Below the pieces are notes generated by a model. It ran no database searches. It was not told the DNA's origin and saw only the letters and a program-made list of their open reading frames with translations. A DNA stretch of 64,000 nucleotides from Ilex aquifolium (lineage: Eukaryota > Streptophyta > Magnoliopsida > Aquifoliales > Aquifoliaceae), in assembly GCA_951799425.1 (NCBI GenBank), contig OX637394.1, positions 7,079,501 through 7,143,500 of the forward strand. The letters run 5' to 3'. Positions within the stretch are counted from its first letter, which is position 1, and each line of letters starts with the position of its first letter. The translations under genes were made by a program, and so were the position numbers. Shown here one piece after another: positions 1 to 11,468 of this stretch.

Positions 1-1080
1 GAACATAAAAAATTCACAAAATTTGACCATTGTATTTATTGGGGCTAGCTAGTCAGTTATAGAGTTGGGTTTTGGCTGCAGTCGTTTGGATTAATCAACT
101 AACTCTGAAGGAAAGTTGTGGGTCAACAACCAGCTAAGCCCATATTGTGGCCCTGTGGTGCTCCAGAAGACCAGACAACTTGGGCAAGAGATCCGTACTA
201 TACAGAGTTTTCTTCTTTGGTATGGCTATTAACATCAGGACCTTGACCGTATGCATGCCATTTCATACAGACAATTAATTCAGAAACAGGGGAGAGAGAG
301 AGAGAGAGAGAGAGACCCAAGTTGTGTGGCAACATCTGTTACCGTGCATTTCTGTACTCCATTTTCATACTCTGTATTATGGAACCAGAGCCCACACGGA
401 GATATTTTTAGGGGCTGTTTGTGTTTTTTGGGTTTGGTTGTGAATAAAAAGGTATGGTTTGAGTGCAGACAGACTACAGTAAACATAATGGTTATATCTC
501 GTCAATATTATTATGTGGTCGTTTAATAATAACTCAATAATTAAATAAAATGTAACTTAACTATTTCAAATAACAAACCCTTCATGTATGATAATAATCG
601 TCACATATCAAAAAAAAATTGAGTTTACTAATTTATTTGTTTGTTTATTATTAGACAATTATATTATACGGCAATATCAACATGACGTTGTGTAAACATT
701 GCACAAGAGTGGAGTGATTCAGTGAAAAATCGATCAAATTTTTTATCTTAAAATTAAAAATTCGAGTCTCATAGTTCATGTTAAAGTTAATGATTGATTG
801 TTATATTAATCTAGATAAATTCATTCTTACCAAAAATAATGGGTGTGATCTAGAATCTCATCGTCTTACCGGGTGGTTTCTTGCCCCAGGTACCACTACA
901 GGAAATCAGGACTTTTTTAATGATGTTTTTAAGACAAGTCTCCACGCAACATGGGGCCCATGAACGCGAGATAGCGCGTAAACGCCCCCCTCAGCCGCCT
1001 CTCCCATTGCAAATTTTCACAGCCATCGAGTCAAACGCACGAGGTTTGACCCAAACGCTAATATTATTCTCTTTTACTAT
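1..1080. other. Upstream intergenic DNA of the WRKY gene
   Basis: No convincing gene is seen here. The stretch holds a GA microsatellite near 292-314, a decayed SINE-like segment near 712-800, and scattered W-box cores TTGACC or GGTCAA at 23-28, 121-126, 243-248 and 1046-1051. Short open frames (for example 251-526) have no family resemblance and run through the GA repeat. Confidence 0.6.
712..860 (+). repeat. Decayed tRNA-derived SINE-like fragment
   Basis: A polymerase III A-box-like stretch (GTGATTCAGTG near 714) is followed about 50 bases later by a B-box-like ATTCGAGTCTC near 760. This is the usual head of a plant tRNA-derived SINE. A similar head occurs near 4307. No clean tail or target duplication was resolved. 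Confidence 0.35.
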
Positions 1081-1089
1081 TTCATTTTT

Positions 1090-1341
1090 GGGGGAATTTC
1101 ACTTTAAACCCCACAAGATTTAAATTATATTAAAAATATTATAATATAATTTTTCTGTTAATTTTTGTTATTTATTCCGGCAAAAATCATTCTATTAACA
1201 TTAATAAAATAAGTAACGAAAGTTAATAAAAAAATTATATTATAATACTTTTTAATATATTTAAGGTCTAATATAAAAAAATATAATATTTAAGAGTATA
1301 AAATAATTTTTTTTGAAAATTTTTTAAAGTGAAATTCACCA
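1090..1341. mobile_element. Mutator-type MITE with perfect 9-bp target duplication
   Basis: A 252-bp element starts GGGGGAATTTCACTTTAAA and ends with the inverted counterpart; 15 bp of the inverted repeat are perfect (1094-1108 against 1323-1337). It is flanked by identical 9-bp direct repeats TTCATTTTT at 1081-1089 and 1342-1350. The 9-bp duplication and GGG-AATT-CACT type termini suggest a non-autonomous Mutator-like element. It ends 226 bp before the WRKY start codon. Confidence 0.85.
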
Positions 1342-1354
1342 TTCATTTTTCCAT

Positions 1355-1360
1355 GGTCAA
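1355..1360 (-). promoter_or_regulatory. W-box (TTGACC) in the WRKY proximal promoter
   Basis: GGTCAA on the plus strand is TTGACC on the minus strand, the core bound by WRKY proteins. It lies just outside the MITE, about 210 bp upstream of the WRKY start codon. Further copies are at 1046-1051, 243-248, 121-126 and 23-28. WRKY33-type genes are known to be self- and cross-regulated through W-boxes; activity here is inferred. Confidence 0.5.
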
Positions 1361-1567
1361 GCATCTCTTCAGTTTCTCGGAAGATACCTCCTTTCCAGCA
1401 AACATAACCAAACACTAGATACTAGATAGACACCGAGACCCTTCTTCAATACGTGCACATCTTCACTTCTTCTTCTTCTTCTTCTTTCTCTCTCTATCTC
1501 CGCCCCTCAAGCTCCCAACAGCACCACCATATAAAACTCTCTCCATACCCATCTCTCTGTTTCTCTA

Positions 1568-4067
1568 ATGTCTGCTTCTTCTGGTAGCTTAGAGACCACT
1601 GTAAACTCACATCCACCGCGGCCAACACCACCGCCACCACAAACTTCGAGCTTTTCTTTCTCCAATTCATTCATGAACACCTCCTTCTCAGACCTCCTCG
1701 CCTCCGATGTCTACCCAACCACCACCACTACCAGAACCATCGTGGGTAGCCGCGGACTGTCTGATCGTATTGCTGAGAGAACGGGCTCAGGGGTGCCCAA
1801 ATTCAAGTCGATTCCCCCTCCTTCACTGCCCATCTCTCCACCTGCTATCTCTCCTTCATCATACTTTGCTATCCCTCCTGGGTTAAGCCCAGCTGAGCTT
1901 TTGGATTCTCCTGTCCTTCTCTCCTCTTCTAATGTAAGTATCTTCATAAACTTCCTTTTGATTTTTGTCTTATGCTTTGTTGTTAACTACGAAAACAGCG
2001 GAAAAAAAAACAGAAAAATTGAAAAAACAGCTTTTTTCACAGATAAAAACAGAGCAAGAACTGATTTTTTAAACTTGTGTTAGATTTGTCTGAACATATT
2101 GTGGGCGTTTGACGTCCATATGTATGCTTTTTTGCCCCAATAGGATGTTCTTTTATGCTTGATTGCCTTCTTGGATTTGGCATAACTAAAAAGTGTAACT
2201 AAGTTCAAGCTTATCATTGTTATCTTCTATATTTGCAGATTTTACCATCTCCTACTACTGGGTCTTTTCCAGTTCATTCGTTCAATTGGAAAAGTAATAC
2301 TAACAACCACCAACTGGGTGTCAAGCAGGAGCAGAAAAACTACTCAGATTTCTCATTCCAACCCCAAACAAGGCCCCCAAAATCATCCACATCGATGTTT
2401 GATTCACAAACCAATAGAATTCCAAAGGTTTGTGTTGAACTTAGATTAATTCAATTTCAAATCCCTTTTTGTGACATTTAATTTCGATGTTTGAACATTA
2501 TTTGAACTCCTTTAAACCTGCAGGAGCAACAAGTTTGGGGTTATCAAGAACCCACCAAGCAAGATGGCATATCATCAGTGAAGACTGTGGTGAAACCGGA
2601 GTTGTCGTCAATACAGAGCTTCTCCTCTGAGATTTCCGCTATTCAAACAAATACTCAGAGCAATGGCGGATTCCAATCAGACTATGCTAATCGCAACCAA
2701 TCATCCCAGTCGATGAGTGAGCGAAGAAGATCAGAAGATGGGTATAATTGGAGGAAATATGGGCAGAAACAGGTGAAAGGGAGCGAAAATCCTCGAAGTT
2801 ATTATAAGTGTACATACGCCAATTGCCCAACGAAGAAGAAAGTAGAGAAGTCTTTAGATGGTCAGATTACTGAGATTGTGTATAAGGGTAGTCATAATCA
2901 TCCCAAGCCTCAGAACACCAGGAGATCATCAGCATCATCGGCTTCTTCTCAGGCAATTCAAGCTTTTAATCCTTCAACGAACGACATCCCAGATCAGTCA
3001 TATGCCTCACAAGGTGCTGGACAAATAGATTCAGCTGCAACACCAGAGAATTCTTCTATATCGATTGGTGGGGATGATGATTTCGAACAGAGTTCCCAGA
3101 ATTGTAAATCAGGGGGAGATGAGTTTGATGAAGATGAACCTGATGCCAAAAGATGGTAAGTTTGTTATGTAACTTTCAGATAAGAGTTATATAAAATGGA
3201 TTTAGCTTATCATTGAGGATATTTTCTTTTCTGGGCTTGAATGAAGTTAGTTCTGAAGCATATGATTTATGTTCCAATTCTTTTTAATTTTTTTCCAGGA
3301 AATGTGTAAATGAAACTGAAGGTATATCAGCACCAGGAAGTAGGACAGTGAGAGAACCTAGGGTGGTAGTTCAAACTACTAGTGACATAGATATCCTTGA
3401 TGATGGATATAGATGGAGAAAGTATGGTCAGAAGGTGGTGAAGGGTAATCCTAATCCAAGGTAAAGCTCACCTTTTGCACTTTTAGTCCCTCTTTTTTCT
3501 TATTTGGAAAGTTATCCTTTCAAAATAAGGTTTCCTTTATTGGGGAAAACTTGAGTACAAGTGCTTTAAGCAAATTGCTTACTATATATTATGTTCATGA
3601 CTTGTAGGAGCTACTATAAGTGCACGAGTCCAGGATGTCCAGTGAGAAAACATGTTGAGCGAGCATCTCAGGACCTAAGGTCAGTGATCACCACCTACGA
3701 AGGGAAGCACAACCATGATGTTCCGGCTGCTCGTGGTAGCGGTAGCGGTAGCCATTCTCTCAACCGGCCTTTGCCTAACAATCCTAACAACAATGGAGCC
3801 ATGGCAATTAGGCCTTCGGCAATCCCTCATCATCCTAACAACACCATGACCAATCCGATTCGAAGTTTACGGGCACCACCACCATTTGAAGGTCAAGAAC
3901 CCTTCACATTGGAGATGTTGCAGAGTCCTGGGAGTTTTGGGCTTGCTGCGGAATTCGGAAATTCCATGGGGTCTTACATGAATCAATCACAACTCAGTGA
4001 TGATATGTTCTCTAGAGCCAAGGACGAACCCAGAGACGACATGTTCTTCGAGTCATTGCTATGCTGA
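1568..4067 (+). CDS. WRKY33: Group I WRKY transcription factor, WRKY33-like (5 exons, 602 aa)
   Basis: Exons read as 1568-1933, 2239-2427, 2524-3155, 3299-3460 and 3608-4067, all with GT-AG introns, giving 602 residues. Residues ~75-130 carry a serine-proline cluster (for example [10 protein letters not shown] and [11 protein letters not shown]), the MAP-kinase docking/phosphorylation region typical of WRKY33-type proteins. Two WRKY domains follow: WRKYGQK at 261-267 and at 435-441, each with C-X4-C and H-N-H zinc ligands. The last intron splits the arginine codon after PNP in the C-terminal domain, the conserved R-type intron of this family. The protein should act in the nucleus on W-boxes in defence and stress responses; the C-terminal domain normally does the DNA binding. 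W-boxes upstream suggest autoregulation. Orthology to WRKY33 rather than WRKY25/26 is inferred from the N-terminal block. Confidence 0.93.
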
Positions 4068-4586
4068 TTCGCTTCATTTTGCAAGTTTGGGCTTTTTAGA
4101 CTAATTTTTAAAGTTTTTTTAAAATACCATAAGGTCAGATTCATTTGTTCTTGTCATATGTTTTGTTGTTCTTTCATGTGTATTCCTACAGTAATTTGGT
4201 TTTGTATATTAAAAAAAAATGGTAAAGTAAGTTATTGGGCTTGATATTTCTATCCATTGTTTTGGACCTTCTTAGCTTTATTGTGTGTTTGAATAAACCT
4301 CATGGTGGTGATTCAGTGGTCAAATCTGATTTTTGATAATTCAACTAGAGTCTAATTCAAACGAGTGAAAGACATGGCAAGAGAGCGAGTATGATTTGCG
4401 AATGATCAATAAGCGAAGGCCGATTCTTTTGCGTCAATACTGTTGTGAGACTGGTATTTGGTGGCTCATGCGCAATATAGATTAAGGTTGTCCATCACTT
4501 CCTCGCTCTTTTTTTAAGTCATTTTTTTAGATTCAATTTTTTTTCATTCTTTAAGGGTTGGTCATTCTTATCCTTTTATTAGAGAC
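4068..4586. other. WRKY 3' flank and short intergenic DNA
   Basis: The presumed 3' UTR is AT-rich. Near 4307-4380 there is a SINE-like head with GTGATTCAGTGGTCA (A-box-like) and a weak B-box about 40 bases on. No gene is seen. Confidence 0.45.
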
Positions 4587-6400
4587 TAGTTGATGCACGC
4601 GTGCACTGCACGCTAATAATTTTAGGTTTGGTTTTTAGTTTTCTCCAAATCGAATTATATGATCACCAATGAAATCCGTCATTAAAGTCTTACTCCGTTG
4701 ATCACAAATATGTCAACAATAACGTCTACTGATTTTTCTTATGTAAATTGTAAAAAAACAATCTTCTAATAAATAGATATGAATACACAAAGCTCAAACA
4801 AGGAAAAATATACAAAGTCAAACTCAATGGTGCTTAAGATAACATTTTGCTCTTTCAAATTGAGTGATTTCTAAGATATATGTTGAAAATTTTCATAAGA
4901 AGAACAATAATAATTTTTGATTCTGAATTCACATGTCAATCCTAACTTGGTCAATTGTACAAAATAAAATAAATAGAACCACTCAACTTATAACATGTTA
5001 GCAGTATTTTTGTTTTGTCCATGAAAATATATCCCTATGAGTTTTTTTTCTTTGCTTTTGCTTTTTTTCAGGAACATAACTATTTCAAGCATTTACATAC
5101 ATCTGAGAATTACCTTGCCATAGAGAACAAATGATTTATAAAACTTGTATTTTCATTTTAGTCACCTGATGGGATTAGAGATATGTCACATGAGAAGCCT
5201 TAACACATACACATACAATTCATTAAATATCACCCACAAGATACAAATGATGATTTCAAAATTTTAGCTGAAATCTGGAAACACAAAGTGCTCATACTCA
5301 TGAGGAACATAAACTATGGTAGTTAGGCAATTAAAATATATAATATGACACCGAGAGAAAGCTTGTGATAATTTGGAATAAATGTAGTGTCATAATATAC
5401 ATATTACATCAGTACATAATGATAAAGAAGACAAAACAAAAGGAATTAGAAATATTTGGTTTGGTTAGTGGCCGCAAATGAAGAGGGAAAACCTTTAGCT
5501 TGGACTCCAACATGGTGATGTGTTAGCTGAAATCTGAAAATAATATCTAGGTATGCTTTACGAAAATCGGTTTATAAGTTTGGCAAACCAATCAACTTCT
5601 CACCACTCCATGTCTTGGAGTTATGGACCTCTAAGGGTTCTATAAGAGTTATGTCTCTTTAATTGACAATAACTTGCAAGAGAGATTTCTGGCTCAGTGA
5701 AAAATCACAACAAAATGATATTATTTGATTGTTAACATGTTTTAAGGATATTATTGTCAATCAAAAATTTTGCACAAGTATTGAGATAGATGGATAGATA
5801 ATATAATATTGAAGGGAGGTTAAATGATGTAATATGACATGATTGACAATAAAAAATTAATTAGGGTTATAAGTAATATAAATATATATGTTTGTGAATG
5901 TAATTAATTTTAGAAAATCATGGAATATGATAGATTTATGTATTTAATTTAAGAAGTTAAAAGAGTATGAGAAATATAATTGACTTTATTATATTAATTG
6001 AGGGTAAAAGAGAAAATCAAATTTTTTTCATTGTTAGCCACTTCTATAAGTAGTATAGATATAGATTATTAACATGTTTTAAGGATATTATTGTCAATCA
6101 AAAATTATGCACAAATATTGAGATAGATAAATAGATAATATAATATTGAAGGGATGTTAAATGATGCAATATGACATGATTGACAATAAAAAATTAATTA
6201 GGGTTATAAGTAATATAGATATATATTTATGTTTGTGAATGTAATTAATTTTAGAAGATCATGGAATATGATCGATTTATGTATTTAATTTAAGAAGTTA
6301 AAAAGGTATGAGGGATATAATGGACTTTATTATATTAACTGAGGGTAAAAGAGAAAATTAAAAGTTTTTCATTGTTAGCCACTTTTATAAGTAGTATAGA
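4587..6400 (-). mobile_element. Non-autonomous Helitron (minus strand)
   Basis: On the minus strand the element starts TCTATACTACTTATA at 6400 and ends CTAG at 4587. Just before the end is a hairpin: GCGTGC and GCACGC flank a 3-base loop at about 4600-4614, 13 bases from the terminus. The flanks are A before TC and T after CTAG, as expected for Helitron insertion between A and T. No RepHel coding sequence is present, so it is non-autonomous. The 5' end is duplicated (see the separate entry). Confidence 0.82.
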
Positions 6401-6404
6401 TATA
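5732..6404 (-). repeat. Tandem duplication of the Helitron 5' end (~340-bp period)
   Basis: The segment 5732-6068 is repeated at 6069-6404 with a few substitutions and a 4-bp indel. Both copies end in the Helitron 5' terminus: TCTATACTACTTATA begins at 6059 and again at 6400 on the minus strand. The element therefore has two 5' termini in series. Confidence 0.85.
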
Positions 6405-6832
6405 AATATATTTTTATCCAATTTAAGTCATGGTGGTCAGCCGTTGAACTCGAGTAAGTAGTCAGTGCAAGTCTGCACCCTAGCAAAAAAAAAATAAGGG
6501 GGCAGTTTGGATGTAATGTAATCCACTTTTCATCAAAAACTATGGTTGATTCGTTAATTCAACAGACAATTACCAATTTGTATCGAAAAAGATTATAAGA
6601 GTGAATGAACTCATTTGAGAGAGTGCTTTAAGTTATAATTTTTTTGGATAAATCTCTAACAGGGTAACTATGAGAATGAATTAATTTAACCCAAAATAAA
6701 TAAATAAACTATGAGAATGAAAAAAAAAAAAAAGAATTGTAGTTTGACATGAATAATGTAATTTGATAATTTAATATGTTAATTGTCATTTAATTGACTA
6801 TAAAAATTATTTAATATTTAGATCAATAATGA

Positions 6833-7026
6833 TAGTCTATGGTATCGAAAAAATTAAGGTTACAATTTTTTATGTTAAAATTATACATTTGAAAGAAAAA
6901 GTTATAATTATTTTCATAATCGATAATGTCTTTTACAAATTATAATTTACACTTTAAAAATTTGTAACTTAACATTAAAAAGTTAAAATATTTTGTACGG
7001 TACTATTAACGGTACCTTAGACTTTT
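6833..7026. mobile_element. Small TIR element, TAGTCTATGGTATCG family
   Basis: The left end TAGTCTATGGTATCG and the inverted right end ACGGTACCTTAGACT match partly. The interior has the blocks of AAATTATAATTT and an ATCGAT-like core shared with elements at 14400-14687, 32810-33071 and 34470-34767. The target duplication was not resolved in this copy. Confidence 0.5.
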
Positions 7027-7592
7027 TTATATTCTTAAATTAGATTTTCGTCCAGAATAATCAGTAAAGACATAAAAGAATTATAAATTCAAATATCCTG
7101 AATTTAAAATTTGTCAACTCACATGCGGTTATGCCACAAGAATCTATCATTTATGAATTCTTTAATTATTGTATGAATGATCTTCTTTTGATCGAATTAA
7201 AAAAAAATTAATTGAGATATGTAATACACTGACCTAAGCAAACTGCCATACAAATTTTTTTTTTTATGATCATTCTGAAATTGTGATAAATTGAAGTTGC
7301 GTGCGTAACTAGTGACATACTGACGGAGGTTTGACTGGTCAAACATTTGTAGCTGAAGATTATTCCTTAGCGCACACGTTGGTCAAAGTCAACTTGTAAT
7401 TAGCAAACAGCTGGAGAGATTGTGTGGAGAGAAGAAGCTTCTTGCCACGTGGACACTTACGCAACACTCCTCCAGCGGCGGGCCCACCTGTATCTTCTAG
7501 AAGTCCACTGTATTATTATCCTCTGTCCCATATTTCTAGCAGGGTGTGGCCCGCCCAGTTGGATATCATTAGTTATAAAAATATAATTTTTA

Positions 7593-8697
7593 GGGTAAAT
7601 TACACTCGCACCCCCTAACATTTAATTTTATTATATGAACACCCCTTACATTTCAAAAATAACACTGAGACCCCTTGACATTTGAACACTTGTGACAACC
7701 GCACCCCTTTTGTATGATAGATGTTAACTATTTCATTAAAAAGACTTTTTTACCCTTATAACATTGAGATTAACAATCTCTTAATCAAATTTGTCTTAAA
7801 AAAATTAATTAAATCAAACAAATCTACTAATTAAGGTAATTTATCTCCAAAATTCTTTCAATTATAGTTAATTTCATTTATTAAATTTAAATTTGACCCC
7901 CAAATTCAATTCTAATTTATACACAATTAACACCATTAACACCATCCCTATGTACAACTAATTGCCGCCTCCACCACCAGTGAAATCCACCACACAAACC
8001 CACCCAATTTGCCCCCAAATCCACAACACAAACCTACCAAACCATCAATCTCCACTGCCACAACCCACTTTCCAGTGAAATTCACCAAACACCTCGAGTC
8101 CACAACCCAGAAACAAACCCTTCTCTTTCCCCCCACTGCCTGAGATTCTCTATCTCTGTGTGTGTGGCTGATGGACAGTATAGCGCCCCCTTCAACTGTG
8201 AAGAACTCATATTTGAAAATCAAAAAAACATAGATCTCAAAAATTTGAAAACTCTATCTGCTCCATTTTGACAATGAAGAACTCAGATCTGGAATATTGA
8301 AAGAAATCTCTCTCTGTGCGATGCTTATGGCTAAAAATGGTGGGTGACTGAGACAAGTTTTCGATTTTGAGGTGTTTGGTTGTGCCTTGAGGAGGTGAGT
8401 TCGATTTTTGAGTTTTTTGGGTTTTGGCGATGATGGCTTTGTTGTGGTATTGGTGGTGTGTGATTATAGGTGACAGACACTAGTGGGAAATGGTGTTGGT
8501 GGTTATGGGTGGCGGACGCTAGTGGGAAGTGGTGTTAGGGTGACGTTTTGGATGAGGGTGGCCACTGGAAGGTGCTGTAGTGGTGGGGAGCTGCTAACAA
8601 TTTTCGTTGATTTTTCTGCAATTTCAGGCAGGGGGTTAGTTATATATACATACACATAGATAGAGAGAAAATTGATGATTTTCGGGTTAGTTCTTCG

Positions 8698-8740
<43 letters not shown>

Positions 8741-8955
8741 CACTGAGATTACTGGTGTAGAGGAGGCGAATATTAGGGTTAGGGATAGGGCTTGGGGTTT
8801 GGGTATGAGTTTGCGTTAAACATAAGGGTAAAATAGTCTTTTTATTAAGATAGTTAACTCCGTCTAACTATTGGGGTCTTAGTGTAATTGTTGAAACGTG
8901 AGGCGGTGTCTGTGTAATAAAGTCAAATATTAGGGGGTATAAGTGTAATTTACCC
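7593..8955. mobile_element. Mutator-like element (1.36 kb) with 9-bp target duplication
   Basis: Termini GGGTAAATTACACTCGCAC and the inverted counterpart at 8955 extend into inverted repeats of roughly 180-200 bp that include the shared block for GGGTAAAATAGTC. Flanks are TAATTTTTA (7584-7592) and TGATTTTTA (8956-8964), 8 of 9 identical. The interior (about 7940-8800) is C-rich then G-rich, unlike the termini, and includes a GA microsatellite (8699-8738). It looks like captured or gene-derived DNA, but I find no protein in it. Confidence 0.85.
8699..8738. repeat. (AG)n microsatellite
   Basis: About 20 uninterrupted AG dinucleotides inside the Mutator-like element. Confidence 0.95.
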
Positions 8956-8964
8956 TGATTTTTA

Positions 8965-9983
8965 AAAAACTAATTTATTATTATTAAAATTAAAAATCAA
9001 ATTACCTTAATTAATTAAAAAATTTAATAATAATTTTTGAAAAATTTTAGTACTGCCATTTGACAATCAATTAAATGAAAGGCGTACGGCGAGACTTTAA
9101 CGTGTGGAACACGACGCATTAAAACAAATGGACCCGCCGCACAACCACCGACGGACCTAACTATGCCTATCTTTTCATCTGCTTTAAATGTTAGGCAAAG
9201 ACATTGATGAAAGACTTAGACTTACGGTAACCAAAGACAAATAATAATAAGTATCGTACAGCTAAAATTTATAAATTTTATGAATTAAAATATAAATTTT
9301 TGAGTTTATTTATAATAAAAAAATTTACAAATTTCAGTTATAAAAATAGTTCGATTCCAAATAATTCTCAAAAGTCAAATAATTTTTAAATAACCCTAAA
9401 AAATTGATTTCTAAAAGTTGTAAATGACCCTTGAATTTTGTGAAAAAAAATATTCATAAAACTTGTAAATGACGGTATGATACCGATATTTTTTTTCTCT
9501 ATGTTGTAGTCTTCTCCATATGAAAACAAGAAAAATGTGTATCTTAATATGCGGAAAAAATAACATGATGATCTTTTATTTTTGACAAATTGTGATAGAG
9601 CCATGGTAAAAAAAAAAAAAAAAATACGATAACGCTTTATTATATAATACATGAGTTTAACAGGAAGACAGAGTTTATCTATGTCATGTGTTTTGGGTTT
9701 TGGGCCTTGGACCGGTCCCAATATATATCAGCTGAACTGGACACCATCTCTCCAGCTAGCCCATATCCAAATAGTGGCTTTACCCTTTAACTCAAGTGAA
9801 CCCAATAGAAGCCCCACCCCAGGGCCAGGGCCCAGATCAATTACATTTTGTATTCCAATTTTACCCTATATCATTTCTTCAATTTTCGAAATCCCTGAGT
9901 CTGTGTGCTATTCTCTCCTCGAACCTTCAAATTCGCGCCAATTTATATTATTTTCTCGAATTTTCATCCAATCAAATCAAACC
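8965..9983. other. AT-rich spacer and upstream region of the methyltransferase gene
   Basis: No gene is seen. The open frame covering 9651-9983 reads into the methyltransferase gene but its upstream part has no resemblance to the family and is treated as 5' leader or promoter. Poly-A/T runs lie near 9607-9624. Confidence 0.5.
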
Positions 9984-11468
9984 ATGGAGATTACAACGTC
10001 GAAACCGAACCTCTTGAACAACGTTATGGTCCGAGTCCTCTCATTCTTGGTTCTCGTCTTCCTCGCTCGAATCGCATACATAATCACCGTCAGAGGCAAA
10101 TCTTGCGTCTCCGGCGACTTCTGCTTCTTCCCCGAAACTCTCATATTCGCCACTGGAGATTACGCACAATCCGACACCTCTGGCGACGCCGAAAATACTC
10201 GTCTCAGGAACTACTACTACGCCGTGTTTGAAGATTTGATTGCCGAGGGCTATCTCTCGCCTGACTCCAAATGTATCTGTATCGATACCCTAAGCGGCCA
10301 AGACGTCGTGGCTCTGAGAGACATCGGAGTCACTGAGTCCATCGGAATTTCGAAGAAATCATCTCCGCCGTTGGTGCTGTACGGTCAGTCGTTTCGACAG
10401 CCATTCGATGAAAATAGCTTCGATTTCGAGTTCTCAGGCAATGGCGTTTTGGACCGGTCCTCTAAGCCGGTTGATTTCGCATCCGAAGTCTCAAGGACCC
10501 TCCGACCAGGAGGCTACTTCGTCGTCCACACCACAGGAAAAGATCTCTATAGTCTCAATTCTTTGCTTGATTTGTTCAATACTTATAGATTGATTAGGTC
10601 ACGTGATATCGAGGGTCTTGATTCTTCAATGCCATGGATTCGTGAAATTGTTCTACGAAAAAAGAATGAAGTTCTTCGCCTTGATGAGATGAACCAATCT
10701 TTAAATGTCAATCCCTTGAACAGATGCTCTGTTCCAGTGTATAAACGGGAATTAATTCAAATTGCAGAGCCACTTATCAAAGAAGAGCCATTGAAGCCTT
10801 GGATTACATTGAAGAGGAACATCAAGAACATTCAATATCTTTCTTCAATGGCTGACATACGTTTTAAGAACAGGTATATATATGTCGATGTTGGAGCTAG
10901 AAGTTATGGTTCAAGCATTGGAAGTTGGTTCAAGAAACTATATCCAAAACAGAACAAAAGCTTTGAAATTTTTGCAATTGAGGCTGACAAGGCGTTCCAT
11001 CAAGAATATAGATCAAAAAAATGGGTTACCCTTTTGCCTTATGCTGCTTGGGTGAGGAATGAGACTTTGTTCTTTGAAATTAATCGGGAACCAAGCAGGA
11101 GGAATGAGGAGAAAAGTCTAGGGATGGGTAGGATTCAAGCTGTGCAATCGTCGAGTAATTTTGTGGGTGATTTGGATAAGATTCAGGGATTTGATTTTGC
11201 GAATTGGTTGAAAAGTGCAGTGTCAAATAGGGATTATGTGGTTGTGAAGATGGATGTGGAAGGGACTGAATTTCAATTAATTCCAAGGTTAGTTGAGACT
11301 GGAGCTATGTGTTTGATTGATGAAATGTTTCTCGAATGCCATTACAATAGGTGGCAGAGATGTTGCCCCGGGGAGAGGAGTCCGAAGTATCACAAGACGT
11401 ACGCTGAATGCTTGGAATTGTTTGCTTCTCTCAGAGAGAGTGGAGTTCTTGTGCACCAGTGGTGGTGA
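9984..11468 (+). CDS. Membrane-anchored methyltransferase-like protein (FkbM/DUF7870-type), intronless, 494 aa
   Basis: The start at 9984 is chosen because it is followed by a hydrophobic anchor (residues ~15-36) and has CC A in the -3 to -1 positions; the frame stays open upstream but looks non-coding. The N-terminal half ends in a methyltransferase-11-like motif LRPGGYFVVHT near residue 175. The C-terminal half has a glycine-rich SAM-binding-like VDVGA at ~299 and KMDVEGTEF at ~420, the D-x-E-G signature of FkbM-type methyltransferases. This fits the plant proteins annotated as SAM-dependent methyltransferase superfamily or DUF7870. The likely topology is a short N-terminal cytosolic or signal-anchor segment with a catalytic part in the secretory system. 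The substrate is unknown. A decayed relative lies downstream at 13.2-13.6 kb. Confidence 0.85.
   Translation: MEITTSKPNLLNNVMVRVLSFLVLVFLARIAYIITVRGKSCVSGDFCFFPETLIFATGDYAQSDTSGDAENTRLRNYYYAVFEDLIAEGYLSPDSKCICIDTLSGQDVVALRDIGVTESIGISKKSSPPLVLYGQSFRQPFDENSFDFEFSGNGVLDRSSKPVDFASEVSRTLRPGGYFVVHTTGKDLYSLNSLLDLFNTYRLIRSRDIEGLDSSMPWIREIVLRKKNEVLRLDEMNQSLNVNPLNRCSVPVYKRELIQIAEPLIKEEPLKPWITLKRNIKNIQYLSSMADIRFKNRYIYVDVGARSYGSSIGSWFKKLYPKQNKSFEIFAIEADKAFHQEYRSKKWVTLLPYAAWVRNETLFFEINREPSRRNEEKSLGMGRIQAVQSSSNFVGDLDKIQGFDFANWLKSAVSNRDYVVVKMDVEGTEFQLIPRLVETGAMCLIDEMFLECHYNRWQRCCPGERSPKYHKTYAECLELFASLRESGVLVHQWW

Noticed and set aside
1530-1535. TATAAA as the WRKY TATA box
   Set aside because: It is only 33 bases before the start codon and follows a pyrimidine-rich stretch that looks like the leader, so I do not list it as the promoter.
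9651-9983. N-terminal extension of 111 residues on the methyltransferase-like gene
   Set aside because: The extra residues lack family resemblance, and the start at 9984 gives the expected membrane anchor near the N-terminus.
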